A stretch of DNA of 64,000 nt, taken from NCBI GenBank assembly GCA_947683625.1, contig CANTUR010000009.1, forward strand, positions 8,693,501 through 8,757,500. Direction: 5' to 3'. Position numbers and translations under genes: made by a program. The notes under the pieces are model-generated. The model did no database searches and was not told where the DNA came from. It was given only the letters and a program-made list of their open reading frames with translations. The stretch is from Mallotus nudiflorus (lineage: Eukaryota > Streptophyta > Magnoliopsida > Malpighiales > Euphorbiaceae). This document shows, in pieces, positions 1-11,660 of this stretch; within the stretch, counting starts at the first letter, position 1; every line of letters begins with the position of its first letter.

Positions 1-1009
1 TAAGTTAAGAAGGATTTTCAAAGGATATACATTTATAGCTAAACCATCATTTACCATTACAAAGTTAGTTCTCTTCCCTTTTACTTCAACTGGGATAAAT
101 AATGCCTTTTTATGGTTTCTTCCCTCTAAAGGCAATTCATCATCTGAAATTGTTATCAGCCCATGTTTCTTTTCTATCACCTTTGCTACCATAGCCTTAA
201 TCGTAGCTGCCATTTCAATGCCCATATTCAACAAAGCTTTAACCATAGCCCTTCTATGACTACTCGAATGCATTAATAATTCCCAAATGCTGACATTTGC
301 CTTGGCTTTCTTCAGTTGTTCCAAAATTAGATCCTCTTTCTATTCTTCTTTTATCTCTGCATCTTCTGTTTCTTCTCTTTTTATTACTCTTTCTGTTTTC
401 TTTTCTACTACTTTATAATTCTTCCCACTTCTAATGACATGATTCACTTTAAGATCATCACTCTAGACATTAAAACCGCCTAGGCTTTCTTCATCAGAGT
501 CATACCAAATGTTAATAACTCCAATGATTCAGTCTCTTTTCCTATCTTTCCACACTTCCATTATGCATGTTTCCTTCCCTTTCAGATCTCCCATATTAAG
601 CTTGCCTAAGTGTTGATTCAATAAATCTTCAATTCCTTCCTGGGACAGTTCAAAAGCCAAAGGCTTATCCTCAAATTCATCACCCACCCTGAAGGTTGTC
701 CCAACAAATCTTCAACTCCTCTTGGCAGTTGCTCAGGAATTCCAGGCTATTCTTTTGCTAGCTTATCATGAAACTCATCTCCCCAACCTAAGGGCTTAAT
801 TGTTTCAAATAGGGATATCAACAGAGGGTGGTTTCAAGTAGAATACTTTATAATCAAATTTTCCAGAAGGTTCTCCCAACAAATCCTACACTTTTTAGGG
901 GCCTTAGAAGATTTTTCAATGTTTGCAGGGTTTAGATTCTCAAATGATTTTAGTATTTCTTCTTCACTAACTCTTGAGTTGATCATCATAGTGGCTGGTG
1001 GTGGAACAT
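1..1009 (-). pseudogene. Element D: gag-pro linker and start of protease
   Basis: Minus-strand continuation of the D polyprotein. Near the left edge (about 1-120) it reads as the Tat-lineage aspartic protease: the D-G-x-A-I-N-V context matches the better copy in element B (36580-36924), but the preceding residue pair is N-D instead of D-D and the S after D-G is L, so the active site looks damaged. Between about 300 and 1000 lies a charged, low-complexity linker with related repeated phrases and stops. The polyprotein runs off the window, so RT and integrase of D are not seen. Identification of protease by family resemblance is firm; activity is very unlikely. Confidence 0.75.
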
Positions 1010-2429
1010 TTTGATAATTCAGTAAAAATTTGTTTCTAATGTTTGGGTTAGAATTGGATTTCTTAAGGTCAATGATTTTTCCATAGTTTATCAGGTTTTG
1101 GATCTCATGTCTTAGGCAGATACAATTGCCTGTAGGATGGCCAGTAGCTTGGTGGAATTTATAGTAGTTGTTAGGGTCAAAACTAAGGAGATTTAGGTTT
1201 GGTGGCTTAGTAAAGGTTAAGGGTTAGAGTATGACTTTTTGGATTAGTCTCTCTAGGACTTTAGAGAGTGGTTGGTTGAAGTTGGAGAACCTTCTAGGTT
1301 GTTGAATTGCACACACCTCTACAGCTCGGCTAGTACTTCCTTATTGTATGCCCCCAGTTGAGTAATTTTGGTTATTGTGCCTCCATCAACTTTGTTTTTC
1401 TCACTCTTAATTTCCTCAGCTTGTAACTCATCATTATACAAATCCACAAAGGTTTTGGAATTCATCATCTGTAACCTCTTGACTAAATTAGGTGACACAT
1501 TATGAACTATCATTCTAACTTGATCCTTCTCAGCAAGTTTGTTTTTCATCATCCCTACTTTATTCATGAAACGAGTTAAGAAATTCATTTGATTTTTGTT
1601 TAGTTAACTCTAGATCCCTAATGGATATCTCCAACTTGGTATTGTAATCATATTGTTTCAAAAAAGCATTACACAATTCTTTCCAGTCATCTCTAATAGA
1701 CTTTTCTAACCCATAGTACCAGTTCACAACCATTCCTTCCAAGGACAACACAAAGAACTTAGTGACCGCCGCTAAAGGTGCTTTTGTAGTGCTCATAGTT
1801 GTAATGTATTGACTCAAGTGAATTATAGGATCTCCTCTCCCATAAAATTTCTATAGTTGAGGCATTTTGAATTTTTCAAGCAACTTGTCTCCTTCCATTT
1901 GCTGTATGTCATCAAAGTCAAAAGAAAATCCCATTCCTTGTCCTCTAATAAGCTCTTCCATCTTGGAAATTTTCTGAGTTAGTGCTTGCATCTGCTTGGA
2001 CTCATGATCATGGACCAATTCAAATGACTCTCTCTTTGCCTTTTCTACCATGTAGTTTTCAACATCTTCCATTCTCATATCAGTAGTAGGCACATTTCTA
2101 GCAACAGGTTGCTCCTTAACATTATTAGCAGCAGGTGGAGGAGCTATAGCAACAAGTGGAGCTCCTCTAGCAGATGGCTATTCAACAGTAGCAATAGCTG
2201 GCTGTTCAATAACAATAGCAAGTAGTTGTCCAACAACAGGTTGCACTAGTCTGACCAAAGCCTATCTTAGTTCATCTTGCATCATAGCTCTCATGCCATT
2301 CATCAAAGCTTCCTTAATGTCCTCTAAAGTCCACATCTCTAGTTGTTGTTCCATTTTAATCTGTTCAGTCTGAGTTGGTTCACCTTCTAGGAATAATGGA
2401 TTGATTGGACTCCCCTCTAGTCTCTCCAT
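1010..2429 (-). pseudogene. Element D: Tat-lineage gag
   Basis: Capsid gene of a Ty3/gypsy Tat-type retrotransposon; gag would form the cytoplasmic particle. The likely ATG is at 2429-2427, followed by a Q/P/A-rich N-terminus, a coiled-coil-like stretch (1851-2093, K-I-S-K-M-E-E-L), the retrotrans_gag core (1560-1817, with W-Y-Y-G-L and the F-L-K-Q-Y-D motif) and the C-terminal helix block (1319-1588). At about 1075-1165 a degenerate knuckle reads H-Q-A-x-G-H-x-T-x-N-C followed by L-R-H-E-I-Q. The three longest open pieces overlap in different frames, so at least two frameshifts split the gene. The PBS and LTR lie 0.9 kb upstream (to the right), in the order expected of an intact 5' half. Element B carries a second copy at 39690-41025. 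Confidence 0.88.
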
Positions 2430-3335
2430 TATGTGAAGAATGCCTTAAGCTATGGACATTGGACTTACATAAACTCTGGTCAATCAGCCACCTCTTCATC
2501 CCCAGGCATGAGAAGACCTAGATGAATCTATGATGGCTGCAAAACAAGGTATTAGTATGATGCATGGACTGTATGTATGAATGTATGCATGATGCATGTG
2601 CTATGCAACAAGTAGCAAGCAAGCACTTAGCATATAGCAAGTATCAAGAAGCAATCAATAGGCAACATGCAAGCATAAGCCTTCCAACCTTATTCCTCCC
2701 ACACACATGTTCAATGGAGAGTTTCTTTTCTTAGGATTTTTAGTCTTGGTCTTCATATCAATAGGGGATATTAAGAGCCGACGAGCATGCCAAATCTCTC
2801 TTTAAAACAAAGGCATAGAAATGGCATTTCTAAATATAATGGTCTAGCCTAATCCTTATTTTCCTGAATGAGCTTCAAAGGTATAGGCCTGGGCTTTTAT
2901 AAATAGAAATACCTCATGGAAATTCAAACAAACAAGCACTTTGGCTAAAAATCCTAGGGGAAGTAACTAGGCCATTATATGTGGCTAAGGTCTGGTGAAA
3001 AGTTAAGGCTCCTTTAGCAATATGCTCTCCATTATGGACTTTGAGTTACAGGCTAAGGTCAAAGAGGCCCGACATCCTTTACCAACTCGAGAGAAGATTA
3101 CCCCCCTTAAGGACTTGGGTTATAGATTATGGTCATGTAAGCCTGGTTATCTCTCTTGAATTGAGTTAAGGCTAAGAGTGATGGTTAGCCAATCTACAAC
3201 TCCATGAAGCTGGTGGAATCATGGAATTATAAACCAACGCCATTAGTTTAGTAGGGACATGTAGAATGAATGCAAGAATGAAATAATAATTGAGAAAACA
3301 ATTCTAAAAAACACAAGTAAAATAAACATCTATTA
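2430..3335 (-). other. Element D: untranslated leader
   Basis: Gene-free stretch between PBS and gag. It aligns along its length with the leader of element B (41026-41910), including a CA/AGCAAG-rich repeat (2580-2670) and the block around 3000-3200. Ogre/Tat elements are known for long leaders, sometimes with an extra ORF1; I see no open frame here that supports one. Confidence 0.7.
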
Positions 3336-3353
3336 TCCCTAGTGGAGTCGCCA
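3336..3353 (-). promoter_or_regulatory. Primer-binding site of element D
   Basis: Minus strand reads TGGCGACTCCACTAGGGA, one base downstream of the LTR end (TG on plus at 3355). Tat/Ogre elements are reported to prime with a tRNA-Arg, and this sequence is of that type from memory; a tRNA search would confirm the isoacceptor. The same site follows the LTR of element B at 41911-41928. Confidence 0.8.
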
Positions 3354-3354
3354 C

Positions 3355-4630
3355 TGTATACGGCGTGGTTTAGCATGTGTCCAAGATTTTAGTAACCACA
3401 ACATTATTTCGGCTAAGGGCCTTAGAGAACGCACTAACCATTGTCACAAAGACATGGCGTTAAGATGAGGAGTCGCCACCCAAGGTAATAACTGGGACAG
3501 TTTGATTGGTGGTACTCGATTCTCTAAAAGAAAATTAGCACCATAACTAGGTGATTCTAGATATGGAGTACTAACTTCTCTTAGTCTTGTGTTCATTTAG
3601 AATAATTTTATAAATGATTATTTTATCCTCTAATTACATGAAATTTTATCAAACCCTATTTGACATCTATCTAACCCTAGGCATCTAGTCAATAAAATTA
3701 CACATAAAAAATTCACTCAAGATCGCATTGTCCCTAAGTCTAAACTATGTTAATTTTATTAAAAAGTTAGATAGATTTACATTTTATTTACAAGTGAGAA
3801 TTGGACTAAAGGTGGGCCTACATTTTTCATTAATTAGTGAGCCTAGATCTATTTATTTTACTTTGTCTAACAAATGGGCTTAAGTCTATTCAATTTTAAA
3901 TAAAAAAGTTAAATTAGTGGGCCTAAGTCTAACTTGGTTTTATTTTAAGTGAAATGTGGGTCTATGTCTATTTATTTTAAAAGAAATGAATTTAAGTGGG
4001 CTGAGCTAAGTCTAAACAAGTTTTAATTAATTAAGTGGGCCTAAAATCTAATTAACCTCATAGGCCTAAATTGATTTTAATTATTCAAAGTCTGAAACAA
4101 ATTTTAAGCATATTTATTAAGTGGGTTAGACCTAAACGTGGGCATGGGGCCCAAAGACATAAAAAAGCCCAAAAAAAAACATAACAAAACATAATAAAAT
4201 TGAATCAAAACACATTCACATATGATTTTTTAAAAAAAAAACCTAATTTAATTACATATAAACCCTAAATTAACTAAGGCCAACATTAATTTTAATTAAT
4301 TTTACTTAGTGAACCTAGTTTTAATAATTAATTTTAAAGTGCAGAAAGTTAAATCTTTTATTATTCCCACTATTAGGGCTATTACAAACTACGTACAAAA
4401 TTAAAATTTAACAATTATGTAGCCATGAATAAAAAAACTACACAAGATACCAAAATACAAAATAAAGATGAAAAATCCTAAGTTCTGCTGGAAAACAATA
4501 CATGTTCTTCTATGGCATTCCATGGACCTTTTATTCTTATTATTGGTGGAAATTAACCCGAATTTCACAACACATTTGTCCTGTTTCTCATTCCTTAACA
4601 CAACAATCAATATCCAAAAATTCAAAATTT
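3355..4630 (-). mobile_element. Element D: 5' LTR (truncated)
   Basis: The end next to the PBS (plus strand TGTATACGGCGTGG) starts a sequence shared with five other LTRs in the window (7885, 17812, 26270, 41930, 62534). Similarity is clear to about 4535, just past the CATGGCATTCCATGG block. Beyond that the sequence departs from the family and runs into copia element E, so roughly the outer 0.9 kb (U3) is missing. The right-hand boundary is uncertain by about 100 bases. Confidence 0.8.
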
Positions 4631-4639
4631 ACTAGAAAT

Positions 4640-5845
4640 TGAGTGGTAAATTGGCTGATAGATAAGAAATTTTTAGTCAAGCCTAGAACTAATAACACTT
4701 TTTAAAGATTTAAGTTGGTTGCATTTTGTCTTATATTTGTATCACCAATTCCAACAATAGGCAAAGGAGATCCATCTCTAATAAGCACTAAATCATATCC
4801 ATAATATTTATGAATATTGGATAACATACCTTGCTTACTTGTCATATGATTAGAAGCTCTAGTGTCAGATGTCCATTATGTATCTGAAAGAGCTTGAGGG
4901 ATACCAGCAAATTTTTGCAATATGACCCATTGTACCATAATATTGACACCTTTCTTCACAATATAAGTCTCTTTCAGCAGGAGTCATTCATCGTTCACCA
5001 GGAGGTAGAGGGCGATGTTTCCTTGTGTTGGATGTTGAAGTGTTTGAGAAATCTTTGCTAATATTTCTCAATTGCTAGGCTTGAAAGCCACCCCCAGTTG
5101 ATGTGAACTGTTTAGAATTTCCATGATATCTTATGGATGACTGCTGATGAAAGCATTGTTATTATCCATAAAAAGTATGTTAAGGAGGAAATTGTTGAGT
5201 GGTGAAATCTGTATCATTAGCAAACCAATTTTGTCACTGATCTAAACTTTACAATTGAGAAATTAATTCAATGTAGGTAGGCCTATGAGGTTTCATCATG
5301 GCAATAGTAAAGCTCTCATACTAAGAATCGAGACTATTAAGAAGATAGAATACTTTTTCTTGGTCAGTGATAGGTTTTCCTATAGCTGCAAGACTGTCAC
5401 ATAAACTTTTGAATATGCAAATATGTTCAGCAAGGGTTTTACCTTCATCTTTGCAAAGATATGTTACCTGTTGTGACAAAGTAAATTCTCTCTCTTGTGA
5501 ATCTTATGCATATGAGTTTTTGAGAGCTTCCCATATAGAATATGTTGTTTCTAAGCCAAAAATGAGTCCAAGAGCTTCTTCTGAGAGTGTGCCTATAATC
5601 CATCCTCGAAGAAGACAATCACATTTGTACTAGGCTTTGAATGCCTTTGTCAATGTTGGTATAAAATTTTCTGCATCTGCATTTGGAGTGGTACATTTGG
5701 TTGGAGCTGAATCTGATGTGGTGAGATGTTCGACTAGCTCTTGACTTTTAGCTAAAGTCAATGCTTATTCATGCCATAAAGAATAATTTGTTTGAGTGAG
5801 TTTGAGAGTAATAAAATTTCCTATATTAAGAGAAAGAGTCGTCAT
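4640..5845 (-). pseudogene. Element E: copia gag and protease fragment
   Basis: Minus-strand Ty1/copia gag-pol start. The ATG at 5845-5843 lies only about 30 bases after the PBS, and the frame reads as a UBN2-type gag: an N-terminal N-Y-x-x-W block, W-x-x-L-x-x-x-Y, the L-L-N-S-L-D motif and the Y-I-E-L-I helix. No clear zinc knuckle is visible. About 4730-4870 reads as the retropepsin start, D-T-R-A-S-N-H-M, where the catalytic D-S/T-G has become D-T-R. Several in-frame stops occur. Integrase, RT and RNase H are absent: the fragment ends near 4640 against the LTR of D. Confidence 0.82.
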
Positions 5846-5876
5846 GACAAATTGATATCCTTTTAGTGCTCACAAA

Positions 5877-5890
5877 GAGCTCTGATACCA
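5877..5890 (-). promoter_or_regulatory. Primer-binding site of element E (tRNA-Met type)
   Basis: Minus strand reads TGGTATCAGAGCTC, the classic initiator-tRNA-Met complement of plant copia elements, 32 bases before the gag ATG. Confidence 0.85.
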
Positions 5891-6240
5891 AGAGAAAAAA
5901 ATTGATCAGATGAAGAGAAATAAATTTTATTTATTTCTTGATGACTGATTGTAAATCTCAATATGAGCACTAACCATACATTTGATTCATATTTATACAA
6001 AAAAAATAAAGCAACTATTTAAATAACAAACAAGTCAATTTTGAATTTATTATCAGAATTTTGTTACTTGACTGATCCAACCTCTGTACCAAGGTTTGTT
6101 TCTTGAACTGATGCAAATAGTCTTGTTAAGGATTCATGCTATATCTACTCATCTTATCAGATTATAGTTTGGTTTAAAGTTGTTGACTACAAGTCATCTT
6201 GATCACCCAAAAAATCTCTTGCCTTTGATTTTGAACATTC
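5891..6240 (-). mobile_element. Element E: 5' LTR (extent uncertain)
   Basis: Sequence beyond the PBS of E with AT-rich, TATTTATAC-containing character, as expected of a copia LTR. No second copy is present to fix the outer end, and no clean terminal TG/CA is visible, so the right boundary is a guess. Confidence 0.45.
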
Positions 6241-7000
6241 ATAACCTCATCACTCCAAGATTTTCGGATTCTGTTGCTGATGTGCATTGCATTACTAATA
6301 CTAGGAAAGGACCGAGGGATGGGGAGCAACTATTAGGGAAGCTGCAAAACTAGGAGGATTTGTTTTAGAGGACAATTAACTTTTATCAAATGTTTAATTC
6401 TGTAAATGAATTCATTTATCATAAAAACCCAGTTGTTTATGGATTCGAAATACATATTCAAGGGAAGAAATTCATAATAATAAATTCTTTTATGCATAGG
6501 AAAATATATATTTTGTTGACACATGAACCCATTTGCAATGCATTTAATTATACATGTCGTATTAGATTGTGTCCACTTGAGACAACCTATTTAAAACTTA
6601 TATAATTTAGTATGATTTTAAAGAGTAAAGTAGTCACTTATTGCATTTTTTATAAAATAATATCTTTAAAATTTTATTATGAAAATTTCTAAATTATAGA
6701 CATTATTTTAGATTTTTTTAAAATAGTACTTTTATATACTTAAAGTAGTCATTATTTTAAGCGAGTCATAGTGAATTTTATAACCCACACAAAATCATTT
6801 AAAAAAATGGTTACATGTGGTGCATTCGTGTAACCCATTTAATTTTGGTGTCGTGTTAGAGTTGAAATAATTGACTTGGTTATTAAATGGGCCATGTTCA
6901 TGTTAGCTCTAATTGTATAATTAAAGTAGATAAACTTGATATGAACACGACCCATTTATCCATTTTGACACCGCTTATCATAGATAGGATGATGGCGTAT
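6241..7000. other. Gene-free AT-rich stretch
   Basis: No coding region I can support. Short open frames on both strands at 6333-6605 overlap each other and match no family I know. The block around 6890-6970 (ACACGACCCATTTATCC) resembles sequence common in dispersed plant repeats, but I cannot name it. Confidence 0.4.
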
Positions 7001-7381
7001 GAAATTTGTTGAAATATGATTTAAAACATTTAAAACAATGATGTAGGAATGTTATCCCCCATTGGAAAGGAGAGAAGGAAAGAGGGGGTAGGGCGTTAGT
7101 TGGTTATAAATAAAGTCCTTACTTCTTTTATTAAGTATGTCAATCATCATGTAATATTTGGTGTACCATTGAAAGCTATTAGCTATACAAGTAGAGAATT
7201 TATGGAAAATTCTCTTGGGTGTACTTGAGTTTTTAGGTGTGAATGATAGTTAAATATTTTGTAGTGTGGTTATAATAATTTTTCACATAGTGAACTTTTT
7301 TTCTCATTGTTGTTTTTAAATAACACCTGTGGTTTTTCTCTATTTAGGAGTTTGTCATGTTAAATTATTGTGTCTTTCTCT
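7001..7381 (+). mobile_element. Possible copia LTR remnant (U5 end)
   Basis: Reads on plus with TATAAATAAAG near 7110, then a T-rich run with TGGTTTTTCTC and TTAAATTATTGTGTCTTTCTC, a layout typical of the R-U5 part of copia LTRs of plants. No PBS follows: the CACTA-like element starts directly at 7382. Identification is by character only. Confidence 0.35.
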
Positions 7382-7880
7382 CACTATAAGAAAATCTTCT
7401 TATAATGAGGGGAAAATCCATGAGTAAAAGTTAAAAAATCATCATTAAAAATATTTAATGACATAAAATGTCCCCTCATTGCCCCTCATTACTGCCCTCA
7501 TTAGGAAAGATAACAATGATGGAAATGGAGTATTGTCATTAATACATATAATAACGGGATAATTACCCTCATTAAAAAAAATTTAAATGACAAATGTAAT
7601 CACTATTTCATCATTTTCTCCTCATTAAATAATACTATAATAATGAAATTTTTCCTTACTATATCATCACTTTCCCCTCACTATATGGCACTTTATTAAA
7701 AAAAATTTATCGTAAATATATAAAAATTAGTCTCTCACTAAAAATTATTTCAACAATAATCTCGTAAAATCAATACTTGTCCTTATTAAACATTATTATT
7801 AGTGACAAGAATTTATGTCATTAATTGATTTTAACTCCCTCATTATATCTCTTTATAATATTAAAGTTTTCATCATAGTA
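7382..7880. mobile_element. CACTA-like non-autonomous DNA transposon
   Basis: The left end starts CACTATAAGAAAATC. The right end, read on minus, starts TACTATGATGAAAAC. Both termini are followed within about 25-40 bases by TATAATGAGGG, and further TAATGAGGG/CCCTCATTA subterminal repeats occur at 7410-7510 and later. At 0.5 kb without coding capacity it would need a transposase from elsewhere. CACTA elements leave a 3-bp target duplication; TCT on the left and CGA on the right do not match, so an end may be damaged by the LTR that begins 4 bases on. Confidence 0.55.
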
Positions 7881-7884
7881 CGAA

Positions 7885-9985
7885 TGTACATGACAGGGTT
7901 TAGCGTGTGTCTAAGATTTTAGGAACCGCAACACTGTTTGAGCTTAGGGCTCTAGATAACACACTACTATATAACAAAAACATAGCATGGAGATGAGGAT
8001 TCACCACCTAGGGTAATCACTGGAATAATTCGAAGGTGGTGATAACTTGATTCTTTAAAATAGAGTTAGCACCACAACTAAAAAATTCTAGTTACAGAAT
8101 ACTAACTTTTTTAGCCTTATGTTCATTTAGAATTAGTTTATGAATTACAATCTTATTCTCTAATTATATACAATTTCATTTTAAACCCTAATTATCATTC
8201 ATCTAAGCTAAGGCAGCTAGTCATGAAATGACACATAAAAAATGCATCCATGTAATGCAATGTCCCTAAATTAGTCTAGTCTAAGTTGATTTTTTATTTA
8301 AGTAAGCTAAGTCTACATGTTTTATAAGTGAAATAAGCCTAAAAATGGGCCTACATTTTAAGTAAATTGAAGAGCCTAAGTTTACTTGTTTTAATTCTAA
8401 TGAAATGGGCCTAAGTATATTTATTTTATTGAAATGAATTGGATTGAGTTTGAATTAATATGCCTAGTTCTAATTAACTTTAATTAAATGAAGTGATCCT
8501 ACATCAATTTTATTTTTAAAAGCAAAATGCTTTAATGGGCTAAGCTAGGTCTAAATTAATTTTAATTAAACTAAAAATGGGACTAATTCTAAATTAACCT
8601 ACAAACCAATTAATTTTAAAGTTAATTTAACCTACAAACCAATTTAAAAAGCCTATTATTCGTGAATTAAACTTAACTATGGGTTTGAGGCCCAAAACAT
8701 ACAAAATAAACAAGCCCAAAAACATAAAAAAAATACTAAAATAATCAAACAAAAACATCAAACAAGCACTTAAATTATATCTTCTAAAAAATTTTAATTT
8801 CATGCAACCAAATTGAACTTTAAAATTTAGGTTTTACCAAATTGAATCTAATTAACTAATTAATTTTAATAGTAGAAAATTAAAATATTACTATATCCTA
8901 CTATTGGGCTATTACAATTCCTACATGTAGAGAATTAAAAAAACTAATTAATTACACAGTCCAATAAACCAAAAAAATAAAATAAAAAATAGAATAATAC
9001 AAAATAAGAACTCTAAAATCTATGTGAAAATATTAACAACATTAAAACCATGGCATTCCATAAATTTTCAGATTCCCACCAATTTAATCATAGCTCTATA
9101 GCTCATAGCATTCCCATCATCATCATTAAAGAAACAAAAAAAAAAAGACAAAAATGATTAGAATAAAAAATCAAAGAATAAAGAAAAAAGAAATTATAAA
9201 AAAGATGAATAGAAATAAAAAAAAGAAAACACGAAAAAGATAAGGGATGAGGTTTGGTGTGATGCAGTATTGATTCACTCCTCAAAGTCTGATTAATTCA
9301 TCGTTTGAATAGGTCTACAGATTTTTTATATCAGGCTTATTTTTTTCTCAAACGCTCTCTACTCTCTCTCTCTCTTTTTCTTTTTTTTTTGCATAATTTT
9401 TCAATTGTCTATTTTTTTCAGCAGCATTCCTTCTCAAATGAAAAGAATTAGGCTTTTTTAAAACTTAAAGTGTCATCCCCTCTTGTGATTATCACAGTAG
9501 ATAATGAGATTATTTATTTTTAAAAATTTTTGATAATGCAATCAAAATCCAAAATAGGATAAGAAAAAAACATGTAAAATAAGATAATTGAATTTATTAG
9601 AATTTATTTATTTATATTATTTTTAACCAATCAGAAATTGAATAAATGGATTTTTCTTAAAAATAAAATAAAAATTTCGTCGATCAAAATAGTGTTTTTT
9701 CAATCGGAATTGTGGAATTCCGATAAAAATTCCATAATTTGATCAGAAATCTGTAATTCCGATCGAAATTAATTTTTTAACATTTAACTATCAAAAGGCC
9801 CCTAAAAGAATTAAAACTTTTTCAGTTAGGTCCCTAAGGAAAACATCATAATTAGGTCCTTAAAAAACAACAACTAAGCCTTGAGATTCAAAAATCAATA
9901 TCCACATACCTATTTATAATAAATTTTCATCATTGGAGTCTTCTATTGCATCCACACTCGATTATCTTGAATTTGGGTGCTTATA
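7885..9985 (-). mobile_element. Solo LTR of the Tat family
   Basis: Starts TGTACATGACAGGGTTTAG on plus and follows the other Tat LTRs to GGGTGCTTATA at 9975-9985, 2.1 kb in all. The left flank has no PBS and the right flank no polypurine tract, so it is a solo LTR. The five-base flanks ACGAA and ATGGA agree at three positions, acceptable only as a badly decayed target duplication. It is more diverged from the others than they are from each other, notably in the palindromic box array. Confidence 0.7.
9678..9770. repeat. Palindromic box array, diverged variant
   Basis: In the U3 part of the solo LTR, 215-310 bases from its outer end, boxes read AATCGGAATT, GGAATTCCGAT, TTGATCAGAA and AATTCCGATCGAAATT. 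They keep the CCGATCGG core of the boxes in elements A and B but carry AATT rather than GCATT flanks. Confidence 0.6.
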
Positions 9986-10159
9986 ATGGATATATCCCAT
10001 CACTAATAAAATCATCCATTACTATATATATATATATAAGTATTTTGTACATATGATCACATCCATATATTCCTTCAACAACAATATACATCATGGTAAC
10101 TTCATCAAAGTACACGAGTTCCATCTAAATGAAATATCTATATAATACTCACCACTACA

Positions 10160-10700
10160 CTACAATGACAAATGTTAAAGAAAATCCTCTCTAAAATGGA
10201 TAAGACTTACAAAGATTAGTCTGAGTTTCTTCTGTTTGCTTTGTGGGGATATAGAACTATAGCTAGAACTGCCATAGGCCAAACTCTGTTCTCTTTAGTG
10301 TATGGTTGTGAAGTAGTCTAACCTATAGAAATAGAGATCAAATCCTTGAGAGTTGTCATGGAAGTTAAAACTCCTGAGAGTGAATGGGCACTAAAGAGAT
10401 ATGATAACTTTGTATCCCTATATAAGAAAAGGATGAATGCATTATTTTACATTTAGATATATTAGAAGAGGATATCATGATCAATCAACAAGAAGGTTAA
10501 GCTTGGAAAGATAAAAGCTGGGGACATGGTGCTAAAATAGTCCATAGTAATGGTACTCGATCCTAAAGGAAAGTTCAAACCAAACTATGAAGGACCGTAC
10601 TTAGTCGAACTGGTTCTACCTAAAGGAGCTACAAAGATATCATATCTGAAAGGAACTATATGGAGCTTGTTAACCTGGATAATCTCAAGAAATACTGCTT
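10160..10700 (+). pseudogene. Element A: integrase C-terminal part
   Basis: Plus-strand fragment of Tat pol. It reads as the end of the integrase core (A-L-W-G-Y-R-T, then S-L-V-Y-G-x-E-V and P-I-E-I-E) followed by the chromodomain-less C-terminal region with K-x-G-D-M-V-L-K and K-x-N-Y-E-G-P-Y. Internal TAG codons occur where the family has sense codons. Everything upstream of the core's last part is missing, so A is 5'-truncated near 10150 close to the solo LTR. The sense direction is that of the 3' LTR at 15731-17812. Confidence 0.8.
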
Positions 10701-10726
10701 GTTAAAATAAAATAAAAGTAGTATAA

Positions 10727-11660
10727 ATCCATTTAATCTCAGCATCTATAATGCCTTATAACCAGTTCACCCATTGGTCTATGGTATGTTTGTCCTTCAT
10801 CTTTAATGTGAAAGAATGCAGTTGATGAAGCTAATAAGATAAAGAATTAGCAGGAATAGCAAGCAAGCTTAGCTTCTCTTGTAACCAAATTTGCAAAATA
10901 TGAGAAAAAATAAAATAAAATGAAAGCACGCTAAGTTAAAAACCCAAAAAGGGTGACTTAGGCAAAAATTAAGGCAAGCTTGCTAAGTTGAAAACCTGAA
11001 AGGGTAGCTTAGACAAAAGTTAAGGAAAAAAAAAGAAAAGAAAAAGGGAATTTGGTTACATACCTAGAGGAGTAGTAAATTGCCGAAAAGATGATGTTGG
11101 GCTTTAAAGTTATCTAGCTCAATAATGGTCTCGACATGAATAATGGTTATGGGATCAGGCATAATCTCTACATTTTCTAAGATACACCCAATCCTAGTAT
11201 TAGCATCCCCATAAAAAGAAACTAAGAGAAATTGAGCGTAAAGCCAAAAAGCAATTGTTTTAGTCTAAGCAACACTATACCTATCCTTGTTCTCACATGC
11301 AGTAATTAAGGAAGATAGATTGATAATCCTAGAGTTAGAAGCAAGAAGACAAATATCATCAAGTGGCATATTGAATAAAGTAACAAGCCTATTCGGGAAT
11401 TGCATACCTAAATCAAGCAGGACAATAGCAGTAGTAGAGTCAAATGAGCACCCTAGGATGGCATCAAACTCTTCAATCATCAGACACAACTCTTAACCAT
11501 TAAACCTAAAAACATGATCATTTGAGCTCTAAAATGTTGTAGCTGCATGCAAGAAATTTTCATATATCTTTAAATGTTAAAAAGATATTAAGGGTTTGAG
11601 ATGAAAAGGTTAAAGCCTATTCAAGTCATCACCATTATGGCTCTTGAGAAACTTCTTCAT
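10727..11660 (-). pseudogene. Element A: antisense gene 2 (DUF7745-like)
   Basis: Runs on minus, opposite to integrase of A. Exon 1 would be 11660-11064 (ATG at 11660, ending at a G|GTATGT donor). The intron holds repeated CCCTTTTTGGGT-type units, and a second exon starts near 10876. The protein shows F-R-F-N-G then I-E-E-F, and later a small-residue helix block, resembling the plant domain I know as DUF7745 (retroelement-associated, function unknown). The second exon breaks off near 10727 shortly after N-W-L; its continuation survives in element B (32703-33240). Stops interrupt the frame. The family name is from memory and needs a profile search. Confidence 0.5.

Noticed and set aside
3336..3353. 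tRNA gene fragment at the primer-binding sites
   Set aside because: Only the 18 bases complementary to a tRNA 3' end are present, directly at LTR ends; no cloverleaf flanks them.
6333..6605. Two overlapping open frames on opposite strands
   Set aside because: No recognisable motif, AT-rich, overlapping and short.
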